From Pseudomonadota bacterium (lineage in GTDB: Bacteria; Pseudomonadota; Gammaproteobacteria; Burkholderiales; Thiobacillaceae), in the NCBI GenBank assembly GCA_021811235.1, contig JAJZPG010000009.1:52591-116590 (forward strand): a DNA stretch of 64,000 nt, in the 5' to 3' direction. Each line of letters begins with the position of its first letter. The stretch's first letter is position 1. Positions 8,000-16,429 of this stretch are shown here, piece after piece. The position numbers were made by a program, and so were the translations under genes. Below the pieces are notes generated by a model. It was not told the DNA's origin, made no database searches, and was given only the letters and a program-made list of their open reading frames with translations.

Positions 8000-8923
8000 T
8001 TATCTGACCGGGGTGAGCCAGTCGGTGTGGGCGGCGGCGCGGCCGTGCACGCAGTCGAAATACATGGCCTGCAATTTGGCCGTGAGGGGGCCGCGCGTGC
8101 CTTCGCCGATGGCGCGGTTGTCGAGTTCGCGGATCGGCGTGACCTCGGCGGCGGTGCCGGTGAAGAAGGCTTCGTCGGCGGAATACACTTCGTCGCGCGT
8201 GATGCGTTTCTCGATCACCGGCAGGCCGATCTCGCCGGCCAGCTGCACGATGGTGTCGCGGGTGATGCCTTCGAGCGCACTGGTCAGGTCGGGCGTGTAG
8301 AGCTTGCCGTTCCTGATGATGAAGACGTTCTCGCCGGAGCCTTCCGCGACGAAGCCGTCGACGTCGAGCAGCAGCGCCTCGTCGTAGCCGTCCATCTCGG
8401 CTTCCTTGTGCGCGAGGATGGAGTTCATGTAGTTGCCGTTGGCCTTGGCCTTGCACATGGTGATGTTGACGTGGTGGCGCGCGAACGAGCTGGTCTTCAC
8501 GCGGATGCCGCGCTCGAGCGCTTCCTGCCCGAGATACGCGCCCCACGGCCAGGCGGCGACGATGACGTGCACCGACAGGTTCTTCGCCGAGATGCCCATC
8601 GCTTCCGAGCCGAAGAAGGCCATCGGGCGCAGGTAGCCGGATTCGAGCTTGTTCTCGCGCACCACGGTGCGCTGCGCCTCGGAAATCGTGTCCTTGTCGA
8701 ACGGCATCTTCATGCCGAGGATGTGGGCGGAGCGGAACAGCCGGTCGGTGTGCTCCTTGAGGCGGAAGATCGCCGTGCCCTGTTCGGCCTTGTAGGCGCG
8801 CACGCCCTCGAAGACGCCCATGCCGTAGTGCAGGGTGTGGGTGAGGACGTGGGTGGTGGCGTCGCGCCAGGGTACGAGCTTGCCGTCGTACCAGATGACG
8901 CCGTCGCGGTCGGCCATGGACAT
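8000..8923 (-). CDS. ilvE: Branched-chain amino acid aminotransferase
   Basis: This 307-residue class IV PLP aminotransferase makes valine, leucine and isoleucine from their 2-oxo acids. The N-terminus WYDGKLVPWRDATTHVLTH and HYGMGVFEGVRAY are typical of IlvE. KAKANGNYMNS includes the PLP-binding region and EALLLDVDGFVAEGSGENVF is the class IV signature. The ATG at 8923 gives MSMADRDG. A TAAAAT box on the minus strand (8965-8960), about 40 nt before the start, is a likely -10 element with a weak -35. Confidence 0.95.
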   Translation of the reverse strand: MSMADRDGVIWYDGKLVPWRDATTHVLTHTLHYGMGVFEGVRAYKAEQGTAIFRLKEHTDRLFRSAHILGMKMPFDKDTISEAQRTVVRENKLESGYLRPMAFFGSEAMGISAKNLSVHVIVAAWPWGAYLGQEALERGIRVKTSSFARHHVNITMCKAKANGNYMNSILAHKEAEMDGYDEALLLDVDGFVAEGSGENVFIIRNGKLYTPDLTSALEGITRDTIVQLAGEIGLPVIEKRITRDEVYSADEAFFTGTAAEVTPIRELDNRAIGEGTRGPLTAKLQAMYFDCVHGRAAAHTDWLTPVR

Positions 8924-9026
8924 GGTGGGGCTTTCTTTAAAAACGAACGGAAAGCGGGAATTTTACCGGAATCTGCAGCGTCCGAAGCGGCCTGTGGCAC
9001 GATGTTGCCATCCCTGGAGACTGAAA

Positions 9027-9773
9027 ATGCGATGGACCTGGCTGGCCGTCGCGCTGCTGCTGGCACCGCTTGCGGGCCGTGCCGAGCCGGCGCGTTTCGA
9101 TTATTACCTGCTGGCGCTCGCCGTGGCGCCGGCGTTCTGCGAGGACGAGCCGCAGCGCAAGCGGAAGTTCGCACAGTGCCGGGCCCTGTCCGCGCCGGGG
9201 CCTCAGGCGCTGCCGCTGACCCTGCATGGACTGTGGCCGAACCGTGCCGACCGCCGGCATCCGGCCTATTGCGGTGGCGAATCCGGTGGTGCGTTCTGCC
9301 GCCTGCCGCCGCTGCACCTGCCGGCGGACACGCGTGAGCGGCTGCGGCGGGCGATGCCGGCCATGGCCGATTGCCTCGACCGCTACCAGTGGATGAAGCA
9401 CGGCAGCTGCTCGGGCTTGCGCGAAGGCGCGTATTTCGCCGCTTCGGCCGCGCTGACCGAGCGCGTCAACCGCGCGATCGGAACCGAAATTGCGCGCCAC
9501 AGGGGACGCGAGGTCGATCTGGCCGGGTTGCGTGCGACGCTGGCGAAACGCGATCCCGCATTGAGGGACGCCGTCACCTTTGACTGTCGCACCCCGCGCA
9601 CGCCGGTACCGGCCAAGCGCCGTCCGATGCTGCGCGAGGTGCGTGTCTATTTCGAGCGCGATCCGGCGAGCGGCGCACCGGGGCGGCCGCTGTCCTATGC
9701 GCGCGCAGGCGTGAAACATTACAACTCGGGGTGTCCGCAGGGACGGGCCTATGTCGATACGCCGCTGGACTGA
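9027..9773 (+). CDS. Secreted ribonuclease T2-family protein with altered CAS II motif
   Basis: This 248-residue protein starts with a signal peptide (LAVALLLAPLAGRA) and has the RNase T2 CAS I motif LTLHGLWPN with its catalytic His. The CAS II region reads YQWMKHGSCSG where the family normally has HEW-x-KHGTC. Lys and the second His remain, but the His-Glu pair is Tyr-Gln. Several cysteines fit the family's disulfides. The enzyme would degrade RNA in the periplasm or outside the cell; activity is uncertain given the Glu change. The ATG at 9027 follows CTGGAGA. Confidence 0.85.
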   Translation: MRWTWLAVALLLAPLAGRAEPARFDYYLLALAVAPAFCEDEPQRKRKFAQCRALSAPGPQALPLTLHGLWPNRADRRHPAYCGGESGGAFCRLPPLHLPADTRERLRRAMPAMADCLDRYQWMKHGSCSGLREGAYFAASAALTERVNRAIGTEIARHRGREVDLAGLRATLAKRDPALRDAVTFDCRTPRTPVPAKRRPMLREVRVYFERDPASGAPGRPLSYARAGVKHYNSGCPQGRAYVDTPLD

Positions 9774-9784
9774 ATCCGGGCCTC

Positions 9785-10453
9785 TCAGGGCGTGTTGATG
9801 CGCACGAATTCGGGAAAATAGTCCGCCCGCACGATGTAGGTCCCGTCGCAGTTGTACGACGCGCGCACGATGCCTTCCGACAGGGAAATCGCGGCATTGC
9901 GCAGGTAGTAGCCCTCGATGCTGCGCAGCACGTTGAAGCTGTGCACGATTTCCTCGATGCGGTCGGCCGCCAGCGGCTGCCAGTTGGTGCGCGCCTCGTC
10001 CATCAACTGCAGCCAGGTGGCGGGCAGGTAATGCCGCAGCGGACTGGTCTGGATGCTGTCGCGCACCCAGGCGATGGTGCGCAGTTTTTCCGCGTAGGGC
10101 ACGGCCACGAAATGCCGCGCCGCGTAGCCGGGCTTCACCAGATCCTCGGCGTCGTGCACCTCGTAGGCGAAGGGGTTGAAGATCGACTCGGTGCGCACTT
10201 CCGAGCTGTTGAAGCCGACGTAGATCGCGTACACGCCGGTGTCGCGCAGCAGCGTGGCGCAGGTTTCGAGGACTTCGCCCGCGATCTGGTCGAGCCGCGA
10301 CTGCTGGCGCGGACGCAGCGGCACGGTTTCGCGCAGGCTCGGGTCGCCCTTGATGCTGACGAAAGGCGTGTCGGCAGGCAGCCCGAAGGCGCCGACGATG
10401 GGTTCGTGCAGCAGACAGACGTTGGGGTCGGAAGCGGGCAGGACAGGATTCAT
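9785..10453 (-). CDS. Conserved hypothetical protein
   Basis: I do not recognise this 222-residue soluble protein. It has no signal peptide or membrane segment. Its C-terminal half is rich in aromatic and acidic residues (GYYLRNAAISLSEGIVRAS, GTYIVRADYFPEFVR). It follows the DsrC-like gene by 27 nt on the same strand and may be cotranscribed with it and the c-di-GMP operon upstream. Codon use looks like its neighbours. The frame is open over its full length with an ATG at 10453, which supports a real gene. Confidence 0.65.
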   Translation of the reverse strand: MNPVLPASDPNVCLLHEPIVGAFGLPADTPFVSIKGDPSLRETVPLRPRQQSRLDQIAGEVLETCATLLRDTGVYAIYVGFNSSEVRTESIFNPFAYEVHDAEDLVKPGYAARHFVAVPYAEKLRTIAWVRDSIQTSPLRHYLPATWLQLMDEARTNWQPLAADRIEEIVHSFNVLRSIEGYYLRNAAISLSEGIVRASYNCDGTYIVRADYFPEFVRINTP

Positions 10454-10480
10454 CCCGTCATTGTCGCATTCCGCCGCAGC

Positions 10481-10804
10481 TTAAAGGTAGGCCTTGGCCT
10501 CCTCGCCGGGGTTGGGGAGGCCGGCAACCCGCCAGGCTTCGCGCGGGCTGGGGAACAGGTGCTGCATGCAGTCGGCGCTTTGCCCGGTGAGGTGGCAGAC
10601 GTGGCTCAACGCCGTGACCGTGCCGTGGCGGGCGAATTCGCGCCGCAGTGCGTGCAGCAGGCCGAGCTGCAATTCGCTCAGTTCGCCCAGGCCGTCGTTC
10701 TGGGCGATGCGGTCGGCCAGGCTTTCGCTCCACATGGCCGGATCGAGCAGAAACCCGTCGGGGTCGAAGATGGCGGTGCCGGGTGCGTCCAGGCGCATGC
10801 TCAT
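10481..10804 (-). CDS. DsrC/TusE-like protein lacking both redox cysteines
   Basis: This 107-residue protein follows the DsrC/TusE layout: FDPDGFLLDPAMWSESLADRIA at the front, a helical core, then LFPSPREAWRVAGLPNPGEE. In DsrC and TusE the C-terminal arm carries CysB before the AGLPKP motif and CysA near the end; here these positions are Trp/Arg and Glu. It therefore cannot form the family trisulfide or persulfide. It resembles the cysteine-less branch proposed to be regulatory. Two cysteines remain inside the body (HVCHLTGQSADCMQ). It sits between a GGDEF-EAL gene and an unknown gene. Confidence 0.8.
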   Translation of the reverse strand: MSMRLDAPGTAIFDPDGFLLDPAMWSESLADRIAQNDGLGELSELQLGLLHALRREFARHGTVTALSHVCHLTGQSADCMQHLFPSPREAWRVAGLPNPGEEAKAYL

Positions 10805-10818
10805 GACAGCCTCCTGTC
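10805..10818 (-). promoter_or_regulatory. Shine-Dalgarno inside a small inverted repeat
   Basis: On the minus strand the DsrC-like ATG is preceded directly by GACAG-GAGG-CTGTC. The ribosome binding site GAGG is the loop of a perfect 5-bp stem ending at the start codon. The stem is weak but could modulate translation. Confidence 0.45.
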
Positions 10819-10858
10819 GAGAGGGATCCTAGGCTTAGATATAGCACCCCATTCGCAA

Positions 10859-13603
10859 TCAGCCAGTGCTGGACGAAAGAACGACGTCTGCCGGCTGAGG
10901 CCGGCCGAAGTGATAGCCCTGCGCGTAATCGACGCCGAGCTCACGCACCCACTGCAGGATGGCCGCGGTCTCGACGTATTCCGCGACCGCCAGCTTGCCG
11001 TAGCCGTGGATCGCCTCGACCAGCGCTTTCACGAACAGGCGGTCGTCCTCGCTATGGTCGAGCGTGCGGATGAAGGAGCCGTCGATCTTGACGAAATCCA
11101 CCGGCAGGTGCTTCAGATACTGGAAGGTGGAGAAACCGACGCCGAAATCGTCGAGTGCCAGCTTGCAGCCGAGCGCGCGGATGCCGGTGAGCAGGATTTC
11201 GGCATGCGTCATCTGGTTCAGCGTCGCGGTTTCGGTGATTTCCAGGATCAGCTGCTGCGGGTCGACGCCGTGTTCATGCAGCAGGCCTTGCAGCAGCGCG
11301 GGCAAATCGGGGTTGTCGAGGCTGCGCGCGGACAGGTTGACCGCGAGGCGCAGGCCGGGCCGGCTCGCGATCAGCGCGATGGCATGCTGCAGCACCCACT
11401 GGTCGATCTCGCGGATGAGCCCGGAGGCTTCGGCCGCGGCGATCAGCGGGGCGGGCGGCAGGATCTTGCCGTCGACCGTGCGCACCCGCAGCAGCGCTTC
11501 GTAGTGCGTGGTCTGCCCGGCCTGGATTGCCGTGACGGGTTGCAGGAACAGCGCCAGGCGGTCGTCGTGCAGGGCGTCGGTGATCAGCGCGAGCTGCTCG
11601 GTGCGGTCGAGCAGGCTTTCGCGGGTGCCGTCGGCCGGGTTGTACAAGTGCCAGTTGGAGCGCCCCTTGGCGCGCGCCTGGGAAAGCGCCAGATCGGCAT
11701 GGCCGAGCAGGCTTTCGGTGGTGCACGACGGCTGTACCGCCGCGATGCCGACGCAGGCGGTGGCGATGTGCCGTTCGCGGTCGCCCTTGCACAGGAAGCG
11801 CGCCGTCTGCAGCAATTGCGCGTCCGGCAGCGGCTCGAAAAACAGCGCGAATTCGTCGCCGCCCAGCCGCGCGGCGAGCTTGGGGGCCGGCTTGAGTTCG
11901 CGCAGGCGCTCGGCCGCGTGCTGGATCACCGCATCGCCGGCGCTGTGTCCGGCCAGATCGTTGATCGCCTTGAAATCGTCGAGGTCGATCAGCAGCAGGG
12001 CGCCGCCCTTCAGCTCGGTCAGCGCATGGGCGAGCCGCCGCTGGAACCCCTGGCGATTGTAGAGGCCGGTCAGGGTGTCGTAGTCGGAGAGGTAGCTGGC
12101 GCGCGCCTGGGCACTCTTGAGTTCGGTCAGGTCGAGTCCCACCGACAGGATGAGCGGTTCGCTGCCGCTTTCCTGGCCGATCAGGGAATGCACCCAGGTG
12201 ATGTTGCGCAGGCCGCCGGGGGTGGCGAGCAAGGCCTCGAAGCGCAGCGGCGAGGGGTCGCCGGAAAAATGGGACAGCAGTCGCGAGCGCCAGTCGCGGC
12301 TTTCCTGCTGGGCGATCATCTGCCTGAAATAATCCTGCCCGATCAACTGGGCCGCGGTCAGGCCGGTGAGCGTTTCCACATAGTGGTTGGCCATGCGGAT
12401 CACGCCATGCCGGTCCTGCGTCAGGATCAGTGCCTGGGCGGTATCCAGCAGGCCGGAGATGAAGTCACGTTCGTGCGACAGGGTGTCGACCAGCCTGGCG
12501 AGATCGTTCTGCTGGGTGCGCGAGGCGGTGTCGAGGAATTCGAGCTGGCTGGCAAGGTTGACCGCGGCCTCTTCCAGCGTGGAGAGTTCGTCGCGCGGCG
12601 GCTTGTCGCGGAATTGCAGATGCTGGCGCGCATCGCGCCAGCGCCCTTCGCCCAGCAGCGGCAGGCCGGTGCTGACCCGGTTCATCCGCCGCATCAGCCA
12701 GCCGAGCAATACCAGCAGCACGCCTTCGGCCAGGATGAACACCGTCAGGCCCGTGACCAGGTTGGACAGGAACGCCCGCCTGATGGCCAACTCGGCGTCG
12801 GTCACGTCCTTGCGTGCGATGAAGTAAGGGGTGTTCGGCGTATCGACCAGCGGTTTCAGTTTCTGCCATTCGTATATTCTGCTGGCATGGTGACTCAGCG
12901 CCGATTCGAGCTGCGGTTGCGCGGGGTCGGGCGCAAATGCCGCCTGTTCCATCGTGGTTCGGATATCCGCTGAGGTGGTGGCGAACAGCTGCAGACCCTG
13001 GGGACGCTCGACGGCGACCGCCAGATCGCGGCCGCTGCTCTGGCCGAAGGCGCTCAGCAGGCTGGACAGGTCCATCGACACTACGACCACGCCGGCGGTG
13101 ACGCCTTCGTACAGCACGGGCGCCATGCCATAGAACAGGCAGCGCTCGGCGCAATAGAGGCCGCTGGCAGGCTGGTCGTTGGTCAGGACCTCGGTCAGCC
13201 GGGCCGTCATCAGATCGTCGGGCGCCGGCGTGCTGCCGAAACCGGCCAGCAGTCGCTGGCCGGCGTCGTACAGACGCAGGCTCTCGAAGCCCTGGTTGAG
13301 GCTGATTTGTTCCCAGTAGGGCTGCAGGGTCATGCCGGATTGCAGGTCGGGCGGGCCGCGCCGGCTGGCGACCAGGAAATCGGCCAGCGCGGCGCCTGCA
13401 TCCACCAGCTGGCGCTCGTTCTGCGCAATCAGAAAACGCAGCAGGGCTTCATTGCGGACGGCGCTGTCGCGGCGCGTCTGCTGGACTTCGCGGCGCAGGT
13501 TGGCGTCGTTGATCCAGGTCAACACGACCGTTCCGAGCGCCATGGCCAGCGTGAGCGGCAGCAGCAACTTCCATTTCAGGCTGAGGAAAACGGGCGGGGC
13601 CAT
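10859..13603 (-). CDS. Membrane-bound PAS-GGDEF-EAL c-di-GMP enzyme
   Basis: This 914-residue signalling protein has a membrane helix at about 13-31, a periplasmic sensory region (35-275), a second helix (about 279-302), a linker, a PAS domain (about 378-495), then GGDEF (581-585) and EAL (702-704). The GGDEF motif is intact but no RxxD inhibitory site precedes it. EAL residues are present: EALLRVR, NLSARS, LEITET, LDDFGVGFS, VKIDGSFI, AEYVET. It could make and break c-di-GMP. It follows the porin gene by 4 nt, in an operon with a PstS-like protein, so the periplasmic domain may sense the partner's state. Confidence 0.93.
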   Translation of the reverse strand: MAPPVFLSLKWKLLLPLTLAMALGTVVLTWINDANLRREVQQTRRDSAVRNEALLRFLIAQNERQLVDAGAALADFLVASRRGPPDLQSGMTLQPYWEQISLNQGFESLRLYDAGQRLLAGFGSTPAPDDLMTARLTEVLTNDQPASGLYCAERCLFYGMAPVLYEGVTAGVVVVSMDLSSLLSAFGQSSGRDLAVAVERPQGLQLFATTSADIRTTMEQAAFAPDPAQPQLESALSHHASRIYEWQKLKPLVDTPNTPYFIARKDVTDAELAIRRAFLSNLVTGLTVFILAEGVLLVLLGWLMRRMNRVSTGLPLLGEGRWRDARQHLQFRDKPPRDELSTLEEAAVNLASQLEFLDTASRTQQNDLARLVDTLSHERDFISGLLDTAQALILTQDRHGVIRMANHYVETLTGLTAAQLIGQDYFRQMIAQQESRDWRSRLLSHFSGDPSPLRFEALLATPGGLRNITWVHSLIGQESGSEPLILSVGLDLTELKSAQARASYLSDYDTLTGLYNRQGFQRRLAHALTELKGGALLLIDLDDFKAINDLAGHSAGDAVIQHAAERLRELKPAPKLAARLGGDEFALFFEPLPDAQLLQTARFLCKGDRERHIATACVGIAAVQPSCTTESLLGHADLALSQARAKGRSNWHLYNPADGTRESLLDRTEQLALITDALHDDRLALFLQPVTAIQAGQTTHYEALLRVRTVDGKILPPAPLIAAAEASGLIREIDQWVLQHAIALIASRPGLRLAVNLSARSLDNPDLPALLQGLLHEHGVDPQQLILEITETATLNQMTHAEILLTGIRALGCKLALDDFGVGFSTFQYLKHLPVDFVKIDGSFIRTLDHSEDDRLFVKALVEAIHGYGKLAVAEYVETAAILQWVRELGVDYAQGYHFGRPQPADVVLSSSTG

Positions 13604-13607
13604 CGGG

Positions 13608-14810
13608 CTAGAAGCGCCAGGCCGCCTGCAGCAGCCACATGTTCCAGTGTTGCTCGCGGTTGATCAGATCGGGGTTGTCGGGGCCGGGCAGCCAGGCGGT
13701 GCCGTTCACGTGGTGGTATTCCGCCCGTAGCATCAGGCTGGGGGTGGCGTCCCAGCGCAGGCCGAGCGTCCAGTCGTGGGCGAACATGCTGTGTGCCGGC
13801 AGGCCGGTGGCGGCCTGGAACTGGCGGCCGTTCCTGTCGTCCTGGTCGCGATAGAACACGTCGTGTCGCAACATCAGCTCCCAGTCCGGGCGGAAACGCC
13901 ATTCGCCCTGGAGATACGCCGCCTGGACGTGCCGCTGCGAGTCGGGCAGCCAGGGACCGAAGCCGCTGAGCGTGAAGCGCGGTTCGCCGTATTCGGCGGT
14001 CAGCGTCAGGGTGTCGAGGCGCTGCTGCAGCGTGAACAGGGTGTTGCGGAACTTCACCTTGCCTGCGGCGAGGAGGTCCCCGCTGGCGGGCGAGTATTCC
14101 CCCCGGGCGTCAGCGTAGGTCAGCATCAGGGTGGTCTCGGTCGGCAGGTCCCAGCGCAGGCGCGCGCCGAGTGCGCCCCGCCCCTCCAGCTTGCCGGGAC
14201 GCGCGTTGCCGAGGAAGCTGTACTCGACCGACTCGCTGTCGAACGCGGGGCGTACCCAGCCGATCTGGAAATCGGTGGCGCCGTATTTCTGCACGCTGGC
14301 GCCGTGCAGGAACGCGCCGGGCGCGGCGAGCAACAATTCGCGACTGTTGTCGACGTAGACCGACTGCGGCAGGAGGATGCCCGAACGGGTGAAGGGCACG
14401 TCGCGCGTTTCGTTGTACAGGCCGTAGGGAAGCTTGACCTTGCCGAACCTGAGGCCGAAACGGGTGACATCGGACTGGTAGAACTGCCAGTCCGCCTGCG
14501 CGTAATCCAGGCGCAGGCCTGCCTCGTCGCTTTCGCCCGCGCGCCGGTACAAGGCCTGTCCGGATATGCGCAGGGCATCGAGCGGTTGCCAGGTTCCATG
14601 AAGGCCTGCTTCGGTGAACTCGGCGCTGGCCGCATCGCGGCTGTCGCCGAAGAAGCGGTTGTTGGTGGTTCCGATCAGGCCCTGGGCGGCGAATCCCTGG
14701 ATGCGATAGCGCGGGCCGGCCAGGTCGTCCGTGCCCGCCCACGCGGGCGGCGCGGCGAGCAGCACACTCAGCAGCAGGCTATTCCAGCCTGAGTGTCTTG
14801 ATGCCGTCAT
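13608..14810 (-). CDS. Outer-membrane beta-barrel (porin-like) protein
   Basis: This 400-residue protein has a signal peptide (LLLSVLLAAPPAWA) and alternating amphipathic strands throughout, for example RLRWDLPTETTLMLTYADARG and LGLRWDATPSLMLRAEYHHV. It ends in the aromatic C-terminus LQAAWRF expected for BAM-assembled barrels. The ATG at 14810 overlaps the end of the PstS-like gene by 32 nt. Substrate is unknown; the PstS-like neighbour suggests an anion, but this is inference. The operon links it to the GGDEF-EAL sensor. Confidence 0.85.
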   Translation of the reverse strand: MTASRHSGWNSLLLSVLLAAPPAWAGTDDLAGPRYRIQGFAAQGLIGTTNNRFFGDSRDAASAEFTEAGLHGTWQPLDALRISGQALYRRAGESDEAGLRLDYAQADWQFYQSDVTRFGLRFGKVKLPYGLYNETRDVPFTRSGILLPQSVYVDNSRELLLAAPGAFLHGASVQKYGATDFQIGWVRPAFDSESVEYSFLGNARPGKLEGRGALGARLRWDLPTETTLMLTYADARGEYSPASGDLLAAGKVKFRNTLFTLQQRLDTLTLTAEYGEPRFTLSGFGPWLPDSQRHVQAAYLQGEWRFRPDWELMLRHDVFYRDQDDRNGRQFQAATGLPAHSMFAHDWTLGLRWDATPSLMLRAEYHHVNGTAWLPGPDNPDLINREQHWNMWLLQAAWRF

Positions 14811-15204
14811 AAGCTGTGTCCTTGCTGGTATATCCGATGGCGCCGGGCGTGGCACGCACGCGTGCCCGCATTTCGTTTTCGTCCTTGACTTCGATCGGTG
14901 CGCCGGCCATGCCGCTGAAGCTCAGCCGGTCCCAGGTCTGACGCAGCCGGTAGGGATAAAGGCCGAGCGTCTCCTTGGCGAAGGCCTCGTGCACCGGATG
15001 GTCGTCCGGCAGGACGTAGATGACGATGGGTTGCCGGTTGGGCCAGAGCGTCTGGCGCAGGGTGTAGATGTTGCGCAGGCTCGCGATGCTGATGCTGCGG
15101 CCTTCGACGCTGGGGTGGACGATGATGCCGGCCGATGCGGCAAACGGACTGGCCAGCAGCGCCAGCGCGATCAATTGCCAGAGTAGAAAGCGCGCATGGG
15201 CCAC
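14779..15204 (-). CDS. Small PstS-like periplasmic binding protein
   Basis: This protein resembles a minimal phosphate-type solute-binding domain: GIIVHPSVEGRSISIASLRNIYTL at the start, then WPNRQPIVIYVLPDDHPVH, LGLYPYRLRQTWDRL and ATPGAIGYTSKD, a phrase typical of PstS-like proteins. GTG 15204 gives MAHARFLLWQLIALALLASPFAASA trimmed as a good signal peptide. A longer frame from TTG 15294 is possible. It is about a third to half of a full PstS, and no pstCAB lies nearby. That suggests a sensory rather than transport job with the porin and GGDEF-EAL genes downstream. Confidence 0.78.
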   Translation of the reverse strand: MAHARFLLWQLIALALLASPFAASAGIIVHPSVEGRSISIASLRNIYTLRQTLWPNRQPIVIYVLPDDHPVHEAFAKETLGLYPYRLRQTWDRLSFSGMAGAPIEVKDENEMRARVRATPGAIGYTSKDTAYDGIKTLRLE

Positions 15205-15280
15205 TGGGCGTAGGAATGCGGTCTTGTTGGTTTGCCGCTTTATAGCACGGCAAATGGAAGGCGCCCAGCGGAGTCGCGGC

Positions 15281-16315
15281 TCAAGGGCAGTCAAGCTGGT
15301 TCACCAGTTTGCGGATAGGAGCGGGCAGCGCCGCATCCAGCGCGTCGGCGAGCGGCAGCCAGATCTGGCCGGGCGGGGTGGCGGCGCGCGGCGCGAGATG
15401 GAGGCGTACCGGGCGGATGTGCAGCCTGAAATGGGTGAAGCTGTGAACGAACCGCGGCAGCTCCTGCCGTTCGAGCGCGACGAAGCCGAAGCGCTCGCGA
15501 CAGTGGCGTATCGGGTCGGTGCCGGGCGCGAGCTCAGGCAGGCTCCACAGGCCGCCCCAGATGCCTTGGGCGGGACGCTTTTCCAGCATCAGTTCGCCGC
15601 GATCGAGCAGCATCAGCATCTGCACCTGCCTGTCGGGCAGCGCCTTTTTCGGGCGCGGTGTCGGCAGCTCGGCCGTGCGGCCGCATTCACGGGCGACGCA
15701 ATCGGCGGCGACCGGGCAGTTCGTGCAAGCGGGCTGGCTGCGGGTGCAGACCAGCGCGCCGAGGTCCATCATGCCCTGGGTGTAGGGCTCGATGGCCGCG
15801 CGCGGCAGCCGGGATTCGGCCAGTTGCCACAAGGCGGCTTCCACCTTCTTGTCGCCGGGCCAGCCGGCAATCCCGCCATGTCGCGCCAGCACGCGCTTGA
15901 CGTTGCCGTCGAGGATGGCGCACGGCTGGCCGAATGCCAGGGCGGCGATCGCCGCTGCGGTCGAGCGGCCGATGCCGGGCAGTTGCGCGATGGCATCCGG
16001 CGAGTCCGGGAATAGGCCGTCCCGTTCGGCGGCCAGCCTGCGCGCCGTGGCGTGCAGGTTGCGCGCGCGGCTGTAATAGCCGAGCCCGCTCCACAGCGCA
16101 AGCACCTCGTCCTCATGCGCGGCGGCCAGCGCGGCGAGATCGGGAAAGCGTGCAACGAAGCGCTCGAAATAGGGAATGACGGTGGCGACCTGGGTCTGCT
16201 GCAGCATGATTTCGGACAGCCAGATGCGATAGGGATCGCGCGTGTCCTGCCAGGGCAGGGCGTGGCGTCCGTGGCGTTGTTGCCAGCGGATGATGCGGGA
16301 AGCAAACGAATTCAC
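15281..16315 (-). CDS. mutY: Adenine DNA glycosylase
   Basis: This 344-residue base-excision enzyme removes A mispaired with 8-oxoG. It has the catalytic Glu35 in SEIMLQQTQ, the helix-hairpin-helix LPGIGRSTAAAI followed by catalytic Asp136 in LDGNVKRV, and the iron-sulfur ligands Cys190, 197, 200 and 206 (C-x6-C-x2-C-x5-C). A Nudix-like 8-oxoG recognition domain fills the C-terminus (IWGGLWSLPE, FVHSFTHFRLHI). Start is GTG 16315. It is the first gene of a minus-strand run into the PstS-like operon. Confidence 0.97.
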   Translation of the reverse strand: MNSFASRIIRWQQRHGRHALPWQDTRDPYRIWLSEIMLQQTQVATVIPYFERFVARFPDLAALAAAHEDEVLALWSGLGYYSRARNLHATARRLAAERDGLFPDSPDAIAQLPGIGRSTAAAIAALAFGQPCAILDGNVKRVLARHGGIAGWPGDKKVEAALWQLAESRLPRAAIEPYTQGMMDLGALVCTRSQPACTNCPVAADCVARECGRTAELPTPRPKKALPDRQVQMLMLLDRGELMLEKRPAQGIWGGLWSLPELAPGTDPIRHCRERFGFVALERQELPRFVHSFTHFRLHIRPVRLHLAPRAATPPGQIWLPLADALDAALPAPIRKLVNQLDCP

Positions 16316-16365
16316 CCCGGCAGAGTATCCGGGGTGATGATGGGACGCAATGGCAAGGCGTGGAT

Positions 16366-16384
16366 GGCCTGCCCGGGGCAGGCC
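16366..16384. repeat. Strong GC hairpin between DUF1631 and mutY
   Basis: GGCCTGCC (16366-16373) and GGCAGGCC (16377-16384) form a perfect 8-bp stem with a CGG loop. It lies about 45 nt past the end of the DUF1631 gene and 50 nt before mutY. No T-run follows, so a Rho-dependent or 3'-end stabilising role is more likely than intrinsic termination. Confidence 0.5.
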
Positions 16385-16429
16385 TGGGTGGTACGGCGCG
16401 ACACTCAGGCAAGCAATTTCTCGTGCTTC

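Noticed and set aside
8995..9008. TGGCAC-GATG-TTGC upstream of RNase T2 as a sigma-54 promoter
   Set aside because: GG and GC are separated by 9 bases, not the required 10.
14779..14810. Frameshift between the PstS-like and porin genes
   Set aside because: The 32-nt overlap is in different frames, and each protein has its own complete signal peptide.
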